In this document: piece by piece, positions 8,380-16,844 of the stretch | Numbering within the stretch: position 1 is the stretch's first letter | Layout of the letters: each line of letters opens with the position of its first letter | Source of the DNA: Agrococcus sp. Marseille-P2731 | GTDB lineage: Bacteria; Actinomycetota; Actinomycetes; Actinomycetales; Microbacteriaceae | DNA: 64,000 bases | Assembly: GCF_900117395.1 (NCBI RefSeq) | Contig: NZ_FPEG01000003.1 | Location: 1,116,001 to 1,180,000 of the forward strand | Direction of reading: 5' to 3' | The notes under the pieces: model-generated | The model's input: only the letters and a program-made list of their open reading frames with translations | Databases searched by the model: none | Told to the model about the DNA's origin: nothing | Program-made: the position numbers and the translations under genes

Positions 8380-9864
8380 ATGAGCCCGACGACCCTGCTG
8401 CTGCGCGGCGCCCGCACCTACGGCAGCGCGGCGCCGAAAGACCTGCTGCTGCGCGACGGCCTGATCGAGCGCATCGCGCCGGCGGGGCAGCTCGCCGCCG
8501 ACGGCGAGCAGCTCGACCTCGACGGCCGCTTCGTGGGCCCGGGGCTGTGGGATGCGCACGTGCACTTCACGCAGTGGGTCACGCAGCGCCGGCGCGTCGA
8601 CCTCAGCGGCACGGGCGGAGCGACCGAGGCGCTCGCGGTCGCCCGGCAGGCCCTCGACGCCGGCTTCCCGCTCACCGACGGGGTGCTCGTCGGCTACGGC
8701 TACCGCGACGGCCTCTGGAGCGACGCGGTCTCGCTCGCCGCGATCGACGCCGCCTTCGGCGAGCAGCCCGTGCTGCTCGTCAACGGCGACCTGCACAGCG
8801 CCTGGATGAACAGCGCCGCCGCGCGCCGGCTGCAGCTGCAGCCCGGCCCCGACGGCGTCGCCCGCGAGACCGAGTGGATCGGCACGCTCCAGCGCTTCCA
8901 GGAGGCCGCCCCGCTGCCCCTCGAGCTCTTCAGGGCGACGGCGGATGCGGCTGCCGCACGCGGGGTCGTCGGCATCGTCGACTACGAGAACGTGCTGGGC
9001 GTCGATGAGTGGGCCGATCGCGTGGCGCGGGGCGTGACGAGCCTGCGGGTCGACGCGAGCGTGTGGCCCGATCGGCTCGAGGAGCTCATCGCGCGCGGGC
9101 TGCGCACCGGCGATGCCGCCGACCTCGAGCGCGACCCCGAGGGACTCGTGCGGATGGGGCGGCTGAAGGTCGTGGTGGACGGCTCGCTCAACACGCGCAC
9201 GGCCTTCTGCTGGGACCCGTACCCGGATGTCGACCCGCGCGGCGTGCACGCGTGCGGCGTGCTGAGCGTGCCGATCGAGCAGCTCCGCGGGCTGCTCGAG
9301 CGAGCACGCGAGCGCGGCGTCGAGGCGGCGGTGCACGCGATCGGCGACCGCGCGAACTCCGAGGTGCTCGACACCTTCGCCGAGCTCGGCATGGGCGGCA
9401 TCATCGAGCACGCGCAGCTCGTGCGCGAGCAGGACTTCGCGCGCTTCGCCGAGCTCGGGCTGATCGCGAGCGTGCAGCCGGAGCACGCGATGGACGACCG
9501 CGACATCGCCGACCGCTACTGGTCGGGCCGCACGGGCCGCGCCTTCGCGTTCGGCTCGCTGCACCGGGCGGGCGCCGAGCTGCGGCTGGGATCCGATGCC
9601 CCCGTGGCGCCGCTCGACCCGTGGCACGCCATCGCATCGGCGGTGAGCCGCAGCCGCGGTGGGCGCGACGCCTGGCATCCGGAGCAGACCATCCCGCTGG
9701 AGGTGGCGCTCGCGGCGAGCAGCCGCTCGACCGTCGCCGTCGGCCAGCCCGCCGACCTCGTGGTCACCGACGCCGACCCGCTGGCGCTCGACCGCGACGG
9801 GCTGCGCGCGATGCCGGTCGCCGCGACGCTGCTCGGCGGCCGGTTCACGCACCGCGCCCTGTAG
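8380..9864 (+). CDS. YtcJ-like metal-dependent amidohydrolase
   Basis: A 494-residue amidohydrolase-superfamily enzyme of the YtcJ type. Metal ligands His60 and His62 lie in GPGLWDAHVHF; KVVVDGSLNTRTA, HAIGDRANSEVLD, IIEHAQLV and RLGSDAPVAPLDPW supply the remaining conserved active-site residues in order, and PADLVVTDADPLAL is the usual C-terminal beta-sandwich segment. Family members hydrolyse C-N bonds of amides or cyclic amides. A strong GGAGGA site precedes the ATG. It ends 14 bases from the convergent PucR-type gene. Its nearness to the DUF917/HyuA/ABC cluster suggests a related amide or lactam substrate, but this is inference. Confidence 0.9.
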   Translation: MSPTTLLLRGARTYGSAAPKDLLLRDGLIERIAPAGQLAADGEQLDLDGRFVGPGLWDAHVHFTQWVTQRRRVDLSGTGGATEALAVARQALDAGFPLTDGVLVGYGYRDGLWSDAVSLAAIDAAFGEQPVLLVNGDLHSAWMNSAAARRLQLQPGPDGVARETEWIGTLQRFQEAAPLPLELFRATADAAAARGVVGIVDYENVLGVDEWADRVARGVTSLRVDASVWPDRLEELIARGLRTGDAADLERDPEGLVRMGRLKVVVDGSLNTRTAFCWDPYPDVDPRGVHACGVLSVPIEQLRGLLERARERGVEAAVHAIGDRANSEVLDTFAELGMGGIIEHAQLVREQDFARFAELGLIASVQPEHAMDDRDIADRYWSGRTGRAFAFGSLHRAGAELRLGSDAPVAPLDPWHAIASAVSRSRGGRDAWHPEQTIPLEVALAASSRSTVAVGQPADLVVTDADPLALDRDGLRAMPVAATLLGGRFTHRAL

Positions 9865-9878
9865 CGGCGCGGCGCGGG

Positions 9879-11375
9879 TCAGCGCCGGGCGAACCCCAGC
9901 AGTCGCACGCGGCAGGCCAGCTCGACCGAGAACCTCGTGTCGGGGTCGTCGAGGTCGAGCTGCAGCCGCTCGCGGATGCGCTTCAGGCGATAGCCGACCG
10001 CGTTCGGGTGCAGGTTCAGCTGACGCCCGGCGCTCGCGAGCGAGTTGTTGTGCGAGAGGTAGGCCAGCAGCGTCTGCACCTCGGTGACCGCGCGCTCGGG
10101 CTCGAGCGCGTCGAGCGGTGCGAGCACGTCGTCGAGCAGGGTGCGGCTGATCGGTGAGGCGTAGAGGTCGAGCAGCACGCGTCGCAGGCCCGTGCCGTCG
10201 GTGAGCGCCACGTCGCCGTGCCGGTTGGCGGCGATGGCGGTCTCGGCGGCGATCCTGGCCTCGGCCGCCGACTGCCGCAGCCCCGCGGCGCCCTGCTGCG
10301 GCGTGCCGAGCCCGAGCGTGTAGACCCAGTCGCCGCCCGCGAGCTCGCGCGCCCGCTCCTGCAGCCTCGCGGCCACCTCGCGCAGCCGCCGCTGGTGGTC
10401 GCCGGCGCCGTGCTCCTCGGTGCAGACGATGAGCATGTCGTCCTGCACGAAGGCGACGTGCCAGAGCTCTGGCCGACCCTCCATGAGCTGCAGCGCGAAC
10501 AGCTCGAGCGCCGGCTCGACCACGCGCGGGGGCGTGGCGTGCTCGGCGCTCTCGCTCTCGGCGACCGCCGTGGGCTTCAGCCAGGCGACGGCGTGCGAGA
10601 GCTGCAGCGGGAGCCCGAGGCGAGCGGCGCGCGCGACGAACGCATCCACCCGCGCCGCCTCTGCCAGCACCAGCTCGACGATCAGGTCGGCCCTCGACTG
10701 CGTCGGTGCGAGCCGATCGCGCATGCTGCGCTGCGCGGCGCGCGAGGCGAGCGCCGCGACCACCGGCAGCGCGATCGCCACGGCGGCATCGGCGGTGTCT
10801 GCCACCAGGCGGCCGATGGGCACTTCGCCGACGCAGACCGCGTCGTTCTCGGTCCACAGCACATCCGGGTCCTCCGTCACCCGCAGCTGCGCGCCGAGCG
10901 CCCGGCCGGCGGCCTGCAGGATGCTGTCGACGGTGCTGCCCGGCTCGCCCGCTGCGCTCGTCGCCCGCTCGATCGCATAGGCCGAGCGGGTCAGCAGCTC
11001 TGACGATCCGCCGGAGAGCAACCGGTCGATCGCCACGGCGAGGTCGGCGGCGCGCGCACCGGCGGCCGTCAGCACCGGCACCCCGCCCTGACGGGCGAGC
11101 GTGATGGCGGTCTCGGCGATCTCGATCTCCGCGACGACGATGAGCGCCGGCAGCTCGCGCGCGATCGCCTGCCGGATGGCGATGTCGAGGAGGTAGGGGG
11201 CCGGGTCGCCCGAGGGCGCGACCACGGCGAGCGTGCCGCGCGCGAGGGAGCCGACGCTCGCGAACTCGACGATCTGCACCCGCTCGATCGTCGTGGACTC
11301 GCGCGGGCCAGCGGCGTGCAGCAAGCGGAGGCGCTCGGCTTGATCGAGCAGGTCGCGCACCGTGAACTGTGTCAT
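9879..11375 (-). CDS. PucR-type transcriptional regulator
   Basis: A 498-residue regulator with the standard PucR layout. The N-terminal PucR domain includes STTIERVQIVEFASVGSLARGTLAVV and SGDPAPYLLDIAIRQAIARELPALIV. A GGDEF-like middle domain follows, and the C-terminal helix-turn-helix reads LLAYLSHNNSLASAGRQLN, then LHPNAVGYRLKRIRERLQLD. Purine catabolism is the founding role, but many members control other amide or amine pathways. It is divergent from the DUF917/HyuA/ABC operon across 73 bases, which makes that operon its likely target. The ATG at 11375 was chosen; residues before it look non-coding. Confidence 0.9.
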   Translation of the reverse strand: MTQFTVRDLLDQAERLRLLHAAGPRESTTIERVQIVEFASVGSLARGTLAVVAPSGDPAPYLLDIAIRQAIARELPALIVVAEIEIAETAITLARQGGVPVLTAAGARAADLAVAIDRLLSGGSSELLTRSAYAIERATSAAGEPGSTVDSILQAAGRALGAQLRVTEDPDVLWTENDAVCVGEVPIGRLVADTADAAVAIALPVVAALASRAAQRSMRDRLAPTQSRADLIVELVLAEAARVDAFVARAARLGLPLQLSHAVAWLKPTAVAESESAEHATPPRVVEPALELFALQLMEGRPELWHVAFVQDDMLIVCTEEHGAGDHQRRLREVAARLQERARELAGGDWVYTLGLGTPQQGAAGLRQSAAEARIAAETAIAANRHGDVALTDGTGLRRVLLDLYASPISRTLLDDVLAPLDALEPERAVTEVQTLLAYLSHNNSLASAGRQLNLHPNAVGYRLKRIRERLQLDLDDPDTRFSVELACRVRLLGFARR

Positions 11376-11448
11376 GAGCACAATGGTGCACGATTCTCTG
11401 AGTTGCCACCACATTGTTGCCGTCGCATCGGCTCCCTACTGTCGACAT
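11376..11448. promoter_or_regulatory. Divergent regulatory gap between pucR-type gene and DUF917 operon
   Basis: The 73-base gap is the only place for both divergent promoters. It carries matching 6-base arms ACAATG (11380-11385) and CATTGT (11412-11417), part of the looser pair ACAATGGTG and CACCACATTGTTG. It is relatively AT-rich for this window. This is a reasonable operator candidate for the adjacent PucR-type regulator; no clear -35/-10 pair could be assigned. Confidence 0.4.
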
Positions 11449-12555
11449 ATGGCAGCAGCCCCTTCCCCCGCGACGACCGCCGAGTCGCTCGCCGCGGTCG
11501 ACGCATCCGACATCCCGGCTCTGGCCGCTGGCGCCGCGATCTTCGGCACCGGCGGCGGCGGCGCGGTCTACACCTCGCAGATGGCGGTGCAGCACGCGCT
11601 GGTCGAGCACGGCCCGGTGCGGCTGCTGCGCGTCGACGAGCTCGGCCCCGATGACACGGTGATCGTCACCTCTGGGCTCGGCGCCCCCACGGTCGGCATC
11701 GAGATGCTCTCCTCCGCCGACCAGATGGGCTCGATGGTGCGCGAGGCCGAGCGCCTGCTCGGCCGGCCGATCACGGCGCTGATGGCGGTCGAGATCGGCG
11801 GCAGCAACGGCGTGAGCCCGGTCGGATGGGCTGCCCGCCTCGGGCTGCCGGTGCTGGACGCCGACGGCATGGGCCGCGCGTTCCCCAAGGCGACCATGGT
11901 GGCGATGAACGTCGCAGGCCTGCCCTGCGAGATCTCGGTGATGGGGGATGCCGTCGGCAACGTCATCACGCACAACACGATCGACATCGCCTGGCTCGAG
12001 CGCCACGCGCGCGCCACCTCGGTGGCGAGCGGCGGCATCGCGCTCGGCGCGCACTACCCGCTGACGGGGGAGACCGCCCGCGGGGCCGTCATCGAGGGCA
12101 CCGTGAGCCGCGCGATCCGCGTCGGCCGCGCGCTGCTCGCCGCCAGCGAGCCCGTGCCGGCGATGGCCGCAGAGCTCGACGCCGCCGTGCTGATCACCGG
12201 CAAGCTCACCGACGTCGCGCGCCGCACCGAGGGCGGCTTCGTGCGCGGCTCGGTGACGATCGCCGGCACCGGCGCCGACCGCGGGCGCCTGCAGCGCATC
12301 GAGATCCAGAACGAGAACCTCATCGTGCTCGAGGACGGCGAGGTGCTCGCGAGCGTCCCCGACCTGATCACGATCGTCGACGCCGAGACCGGTCACGCGA
12401 TCTCGACCGAGCTGCTGCGCTTCGGCCAGCGCGTCTCGGTGCTCGCGTGGGCCTGCGACCCCCTGTGGCGCACGCCCAGGGGGCTCGAGCTCGCCGGCCC
12501 GGCCGCATTCGGCTACGACGTGCCCTACGTGCCCTTCGAAGGAGGCCGCCGGTGA
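11449..12555 (+). CDS. DUF917 family protein
   Basis: A 368-residue member of the DUF917 family. Visible family blocks are DIPALAAGAAIFGTGGGGAV, then GLGAPTVGIEMLSSADQ, AVEIGGSNGVSPVGWAARLG, VLDADGMGRAFPKATMV and THNTIDIAWLERHAR. DUF917 proteins are usually encoded next to HyuA-like proteins, as here, and are thought to form a two-part ATP-dependent amidase or kinase-like enzyme, though the chemistry is not settled. The stop overlaps the GTG of the next gene (GTGA). It opens an operon running to the M20 amidohydrolase. Confidence 0.88.
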   Translation: MAAAPSPATTAESLAAVDASDIPALAAGAAIFGTGGGGAVYTSQMAVQHALVEHGPVRLLRVDELGPDDTVIVTSGLGAPTVGIEMLSSADQMGSMVREAERLLGRPITALMAVEIGGSNGVSPVGWAARLGLPVLDADGMGRAFPKATMVAMNVAGLPCEISVMGDAVGNVITHNTIDIAWLERHARATSVASGGIALGAHYPLTGETARGAVIEGTVSRAIRVGRALLAASEPVPAMAAELDAAVLITGKLTDVARRTEGGFVRGSVTIAGTGADRGRLQRIEIQNENLIVLEDGEVLASVPDLITIVDAETGHAISTELLRFGQRVSVLAWACDPLWRTPRGLELAGPAAFGYDVPYVPFEGGRR

Positions 12556-14147
12556 GCGACCTGTCCAGCCCGCGCGACCGCGACCTGTCCATCGGCATCG
12601 ACGTCGGCGGCACGAACACCGACGCCGTGGTGCTCGACGGCAGCGGCGGCGTGCTCGCCAGCACGAAGCAGGCCACCACGGAGGACGTCACCGGCGGCAT
12701 CCGCGCCAGCATCGCCGCCGTGCTCGCGCAGGTCGGCGAGGACCGCTCGCGCGTCTCGCGCGTCATGCTCGGCACGACCCACGCGACGAACGCGATCGTG
12801 CGCGGCCGCGGGCTCGGCCGCGTGGCGATGCTGCGGCTCGGCGCGCCCGCCGCGACCGAGTACCCGCCGCTGCTCGGCTGGCCCGCAGGGCTCTCGGCCA
12901 CCATCCTCGCGGGCTCCGCGATGCTCGGCGGCGGGAACATGATCGACGGCACGCCGATCTCGCCGCTCGACCGCGACGGCATCCTGCGATTCCTCGACAG
13001 CCTCGACAGCTTCGACGCCGTCGCGGTCGCCGGCATCTTCAGCCCCTCGTTCCCCGAGCAGGAGCTCGAGGTCGCGGCGCTGATCCGCGCGCACCTGGGT
13101 GCGGATGCGCGCGTCTTCCTCAGCCAGGACATCGGGCCCACGGGTCTCCTCGAGCGCGAGAACGCCACGGTCCTCAACGCCGCCCTCTTCGGCGTCGCGA
13201 GCGCGGTGACGGATGCCCTGGTCGCGGTCGTCGAGGAGGAGGGCCTGGACGCGCTCCCGTTCTTCGCGCAGAACGACGGCACGCTCATGTCGCTCGAGTA
13301 CGCCGCGCGCTACCCGGTGCTGACCATCGGCTCCGGCCCGGCCAACTCCATCCGCGGCGCCGCCTACCTCTCCGGTGTCGAGAACGCGATCGTCGTCGAC
13401 GTGGGCGGCACGACCTCCGACCTCGGCGTGCTCGTCAACGGCTTCCCCCGCGAGTCGACCCTGCCGCGCGAGATCGGTGGCGTGCGCACCAACTTCCGCA
13501 TGCCCGACATCCTCAGCCTCGGGATCGGTGGCGGCACCGTCGTCGATGTCGCGACCGGCGCGGTCGGGCCCGACTCGGTCGGCTACCGCATCGACCCCGA
13601 GGCGCTCGTCTTCGGCGGGACGACCCCGACGCTCACCGACGCGGCGACGCTCGCCGGCGCATCCATCGCCGGTCGTGCGCTGCCGGCGCAGCGGCCAGCC
13701 ACCCGCGAGGCGCTCACCGCCGCGCTCGCCACCGCCCACGCGCGCCTGGAGGAGGCGGTGGAGCGGCTGTCACTCGGTCGCACCGACCTGCCGCTCGTCG
13801 TCGTCGGCGGCGGCGGCTTCCTGGTGCCGGACGGCCTGCCGGGCGCCAGCGAAGTCATCCGCCCAGCGCACGGCGGGGTCGCGAACGCCGTCGGCGCCGC
13901 GATCTCGCTCGCCGGCGGGCGCGCCGAGCAGATGAGCGACGTCGCCGACCGCGAAGAAGCCATCGCGGCGGCCTCGCAGGTCGCCATCGACAAGGCCATC
14001 CAGGCCGGCGCCGATCCGCTGCGCGTCTCCGTGGTCGACGTGGTCGAAACCCCGGTCGCCTACTCGGCGCACCCGGCCATCCACGTCTCCGTCAAGGCGG
14101 CCGGCCCCCTCGCGCGCATCGGTGCCACCGCCTTCGCGCGCCACTGA
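12552..14147 (+). CDS. Hydantoinase/oxoprolinase (HyuA-like) family protein
   Basis: A 531-residue actin/hexokinase-fold protein related to subunit A of hydantoinase and 5-oxoprolinase. The phosphate-1 loop SIGIDVGGTNTDAVVLDG is near the N-terminus, GTTHATNAIVRGRGLGRVA follows, and the second phosphate loop is AIVVDVGGTTSDLGVLVNG. It is shorter than free-standing hydantoinase A (about 690 residues), as is usual for partners of DUF917. Members use ATP to activate lactam or amide substrates. Start is a GTG coupled to the DUF917 stop. The downstream oligopeptide-type importer probably brings in the substrate. Confidence 0.88.
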   Translation: MSDLSSPRDRDLSIGIDVGGTNTDAVVLDGSGGVLASTKQATTEDVTGGIRASIAAVLAQVGEDRSRVSRVMLGTTHATNAIVRGRGLGRVAMLRLGAPAATEYPPLLGWPAGLSATILAGSAMLGGGNMIDGTPISPLDRDGILRFLDSLDSFDAVAVAGIFSPSFPEQELEVAALIRAHLGADARVFLSQDIGPTGLLERENATVLNAALFGVASAVTDALVAVVEEEGLDALPFFAQNDGTLMSLEYAARYPVLTIGSGPANSIRGAAYLSGVENAIVVDVGGTTSDLGVLVNGFPRESTLPREIGGVRTNFRMPDILSLGIGGGTVVDVATGAVGPDSVGYRIDPEALVFGGTTPTLTDAATLAGASIAGRALPAQRPATREALTAALATAHARLEEAVERLSLGRTDLPLVVVGGGGFLVPDGLPGASEVIRPAHGGVANAVGAAISLAGGRAEQMSDVADREEAIAAASQVAIDKAIQAGADPLRVSVVDVVETPVAYSAHPAIHVSVKAAGPLARIGATAFARH

Positions 14148-14199
14148 CCCCATCCGTCACCGACCTCACCCAACGCACCACCCGATCGAGGAGTTCCCG

Positions 14200-15804
14200 A
14201 TGCAACGACGCTCTACCCCGGCGATCTTGATCGCCGGCACCGCCATCATGGCGCTCACTCTCGCGGGCTGCGGCGCCGCCGAGCCCGGCGAGTCCGCGGG
14301 CCCCTCCGAGGGCGGCGCACCCGTCTCCGGCGGCACGTTCCGCCACGCCGTCTTCCCAGAGGTCGGCAGCATCGTGCCGATGACGGCGACGCAGCCGGTC
14401 GAGCTGCAGATCATCACCTACGCCTACGAGTCGCTCATCTACACCGACCAGGAGGGCGAGGAGCTGCCCTGGCTGGCCGAGTCGTGGGAGGTGGGCGACG
14501 ACGGCAGGTCGGTCACGTTCGAGATCAAGGACGGCATCACCTTCCACGACGGCACCGCGTTCGACGCGGCCGTCGCGGCCGAGAACATCAACTTCCACGC
14601 CAACCCCGAGAATGCCACGATCCTCGCCGACGTGCTGCCCGAGGGCCTCGAGGCGAGCGGCGAGGGACAGACGCTCACGGTGACGGCCGAGGCGTCCGAC
14701 CCGTTCATGAGCGTCATCATCGGCGACCTGATGATGGTCGGCTCGGCGGGCCTCGCGGATGCATCCAGCCTCGAGACCGCGTCCAACGGCACGGGCCTGT
14801 ACGAGCTGACGACCGTCGCCCCCGACCGCTACGTCTTCGAGACGCGCGACGACTACACCTGGGGTCCCGACGGCCTGACCAGCGAGACCGAGGGCCTGCC
14901 CGACGGCCTCGAGGTCACGGTGGTCACCGACACCTCGACCCGCACCAACCTGCTGCTCTCGGGCGAGCTCAACGCCGCGGCGGTCGAGGGTCCCGACCAG
15001 GACCGCATCGAAGCTGGCGGCTACGAGTTCGCCGGCACGATCAACCCGATCGGCCAGATGCTGTTCAACGAGCGGGAGGATCGCCCCACGAGCGACCCGC
15101 TGGTGCGCGAGGCGCTCGTGCTGGGCTTCAACCACGAAGAGGCCAGTGAGGTCGTCTCCGGCGGCCGACCCCACGAGCTGACGTCGTGGATCACCGATGC
15201 GCCCTTCACGTGCTTCAACGAGGAGGCGGTCTGGGAGCGACCCGCCGCTGACCCCGCCCGCGCGGCGGAGCTGCTCGACGAGGCCGGCTGGACCGAGGGC
15301 CCCGACGGCATGCGTGAGCAGGACGGCACGCCGCTCGAGATCGACTTCCTCTACGACGCCACCTCCCCCTCGCACGCCTCCGCGGGCGAGCTCGTCGCGC
15401 AGGACTGGCAGGAGCTCGGCATCACGACGAACCTCGTCGCGATGGACGGAGCCGCGTGGTCGGAGTACCTGTACGAGACCTTCGACTACGACACCGGCTG
15501 GATCCAGATCGGCGTCGGCAGCCCCGTCACGCAGGACCTCTTCTACGGCGGCGCGTCGCCCGAGGACGGCGGCCTGAACTTCATGGGCGTCCAGGACGAG
15601 GAGTACACCGCGCTCGCCGACCAGGCACGGGCATCGGCGGATGCGGAGGAGGCCTGCGGCTTCTGGGAGCAGGCCGAGCAGGTGGTGGTGGAGAACTTCC
15701 ACACCTTCCTCCTCACCGGCACCATCCGGCCGACCTACATGAACGGCGCATCCTTCGAGTTCACCGACTACCTGCAGCCGGTGACGATCCGCATGACCGA
15801 GTGA
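14200..15804 (+). CDS. ABC transporter substrate-binding lipoprotein, family 5 (peptide/nickel type)
   Basis: A 534-residue secreted lipoprotein. The signal peptide ends with the lipobox LAGC, so the mature protein is anchored to the outer face of the membrane. The SBP family 5 fold is shown by GGTFRHAVFPEVGSIVPM, YESLIYTDQEGEELPWLAESWEV and EIKDGITFHDGTAFDAA. Family members bind di- and oligopeptides, opines, glutathione or nickel chelates. It starts 52 bases after the HyuA-like gene and is followed 7 bases later by the first permease, so it is part of the same operon. The ligand is unknown. Confidence 0.93.
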   Translation: MQRRSTPAILIAGTAIMALTLAGCGAAEPGESAGPSEGGAPVSGGTFRHAVFPEVGSIVPMTATQPVELQIITYAYESLIYTDQEGEELPWLAESWEVGDDGRSVTFEIKDGITFHDGTAFDAAVAAENINFHANPENATILADVLPEGLEASGEGQTLTVTAEASDPFMSVIIGDLMMVGSAGLADASSLETASNGTGLYELTTVAPDRYVFETRDDYTWGPDGLTSETEGLPDGLEVTVVTDTSTRTNLLLSGELNAAAVEGPDQDRIEAGGYEFAGTINPIGQMLFNEREDRPTSDPLVREALVLGFNHEEASEVVSGGRPHELTSWITDAPFTCFNEEAVWERPAADPARAAELLDEAGWTEGPDGMREQDGTPLEIDFLYDATSPSHASAGELVAQDWQELGITTNLVAMDGAAWSEYLYETFDYDTGWIQIGVGSPVTQDLFYGGASPEDGGLNFMGVQDEEYTALADQARASADAEEACGFWEQAEQVVVENFHTFLLTGTIRPTYMNGASFEFTDYLQPVTIRMTE

Positions 15805-15811
15805 GCGGGCG

Positions 15812-16834
15812 ATGACCACGACGGAACTCCGACCGGGCGCGTCGACGCAGGCTCCGCTGCAGAGGCTGCGGAGCCTGCGCGGGCGGCTCTCGCCCCGCAC
15901 CGACTTCGCGATCCGTCGCATCGGGCGCCTCGTCGTCGGCCTGCTCGTCGTGGTCCTCGCCGCCTTCTTCCTCGTCCACCTCGTGCCGGGCGACCCGGTG
16001 CGGGCGGCGCTCGGGCCGACCGCACCCGCCTCGCTCGTCGAGGCGACCCGCGTCTCGCTCGGGCTCGACCTGCCGCTCCCGCAGCAGCTCCTGAACTACC
16101 TCTCGGGGCTGCTGCGGGGCGACCTGGGCACGTCGATCCAGTCGGGCCTGTCGGTCGGCGACACGATCGCGGCGCGGTTCCCGACCACGCTGACGCTCGC
16201 GGCGCTCGGCTTCCTGGTCGCCGTCATCGGCGCCCTGCCGATCGGCATGGGTGCCGCGCTCGTGGCCCGCACCGGCAGGGGGCGCACCCTCAACGGCGGC
16301 ATCTCCGGCTTCCTCGGCATCCTCATCGCCATCCCCGACTTCGTCCTCTCGGTCGGGCTGATCGCGCTGTGCAGCATCTGGCTCGGCTTCCTGCCTCCCG
16401 CGGGCTGGGGCGATGCCGACAACGCCGTGCTCCCGGTGCTCGGCCTCTCGCTCGGCGCCATGGCCTACCTCTCGCGCATCGTGCAGGTCGAGATGATCGC
16501 GGTGCTCGACTCCACCTACATCGCCACCGCGCGGGCGAAGCGCCTGCCGCAGCGGCTCATCCTGCTGCGGCACGCGCTGCCCAACATCATCACGGCCACG
16601 CTCACCGTCGGCGGGCTCCTGCTCTCGGGCCTCGTCGCGGGCACCGTCATCATCGAGACGGTCTTCGCCATCCCCGGCGCCGGCACCACGCTCGTCTCGG
16701 CGGTCGGCACGAAGGACTACCCGATGATCCAGGGGATGGTGCTGGTCTACGCCGGCATGGTGCTCGCGGTGAACCTCGTGGTCGACCTGATCCTCATCAC
16801 CATCGACCCCCGCACGACGATCGCAGAAGGGTGA
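15812..16834 (+). CDS. ABC transporter permease (DppB type)
   Basis: A 340-residue inner-membrane permease of the binding-protein-dependent family. After a basic N-terminal tail the first helix reads LVVGLLVVVLAAFFLVHLVPGDPVRAALG, with the PGDPV motif characteristic of DppB/OppB proteins. Four or five further helices follow, and the cytoplasmic EAA-type loop is TARAKRLPQRLILLRHALPN. The C-terminus ends NLVVDLILITIDPRTTI as in the family. It pairs with the following fused permease to form the membrane channel. Confidence 0.93.
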   Translation: MTTTELRPGASTQAPLQRLRSLRGRLSPRTDFAIRRIGRLVVGLLVVVLAAFFLVHLVPGDPVRAALGPTAPASLVEATRVSLGLDLPLPQQLLNYLSGLLRGDLGTSIQSGLSVGDTIAARFPTTLTLAALGFLVAVIGALPIGMGAALVARTGRGRTLNGGISGFLGILIAIPDFVLSVGLIALCSIWLGFLPPAGWGDADNAVLPVLGLSLGAMAYLSRIVQVEMIAVLDSTYIATARAKRLPQRLILLRHALPNIITATLTVGGLLLSGLVAGTVIIETVFAIPGAGTTLVSAVGTKDYPMIQGMVLVYAGMVLAVNLVVDLILITIDPRTTIAEG

Positions 16835-16844
16835 GTGCGCTGCG

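Noticed and set aside
6409..12396. A continuous minus-strand reading frame of almost 2,000 codons
   Set aside because: It lies antisense to well-supported genes on the plus strand, is Arg/Ala/Gly-rich without domains, and is the usual by-product of scarce stop codons in 72% GC DNA. Other long antisense frames were rejected for the same reason.
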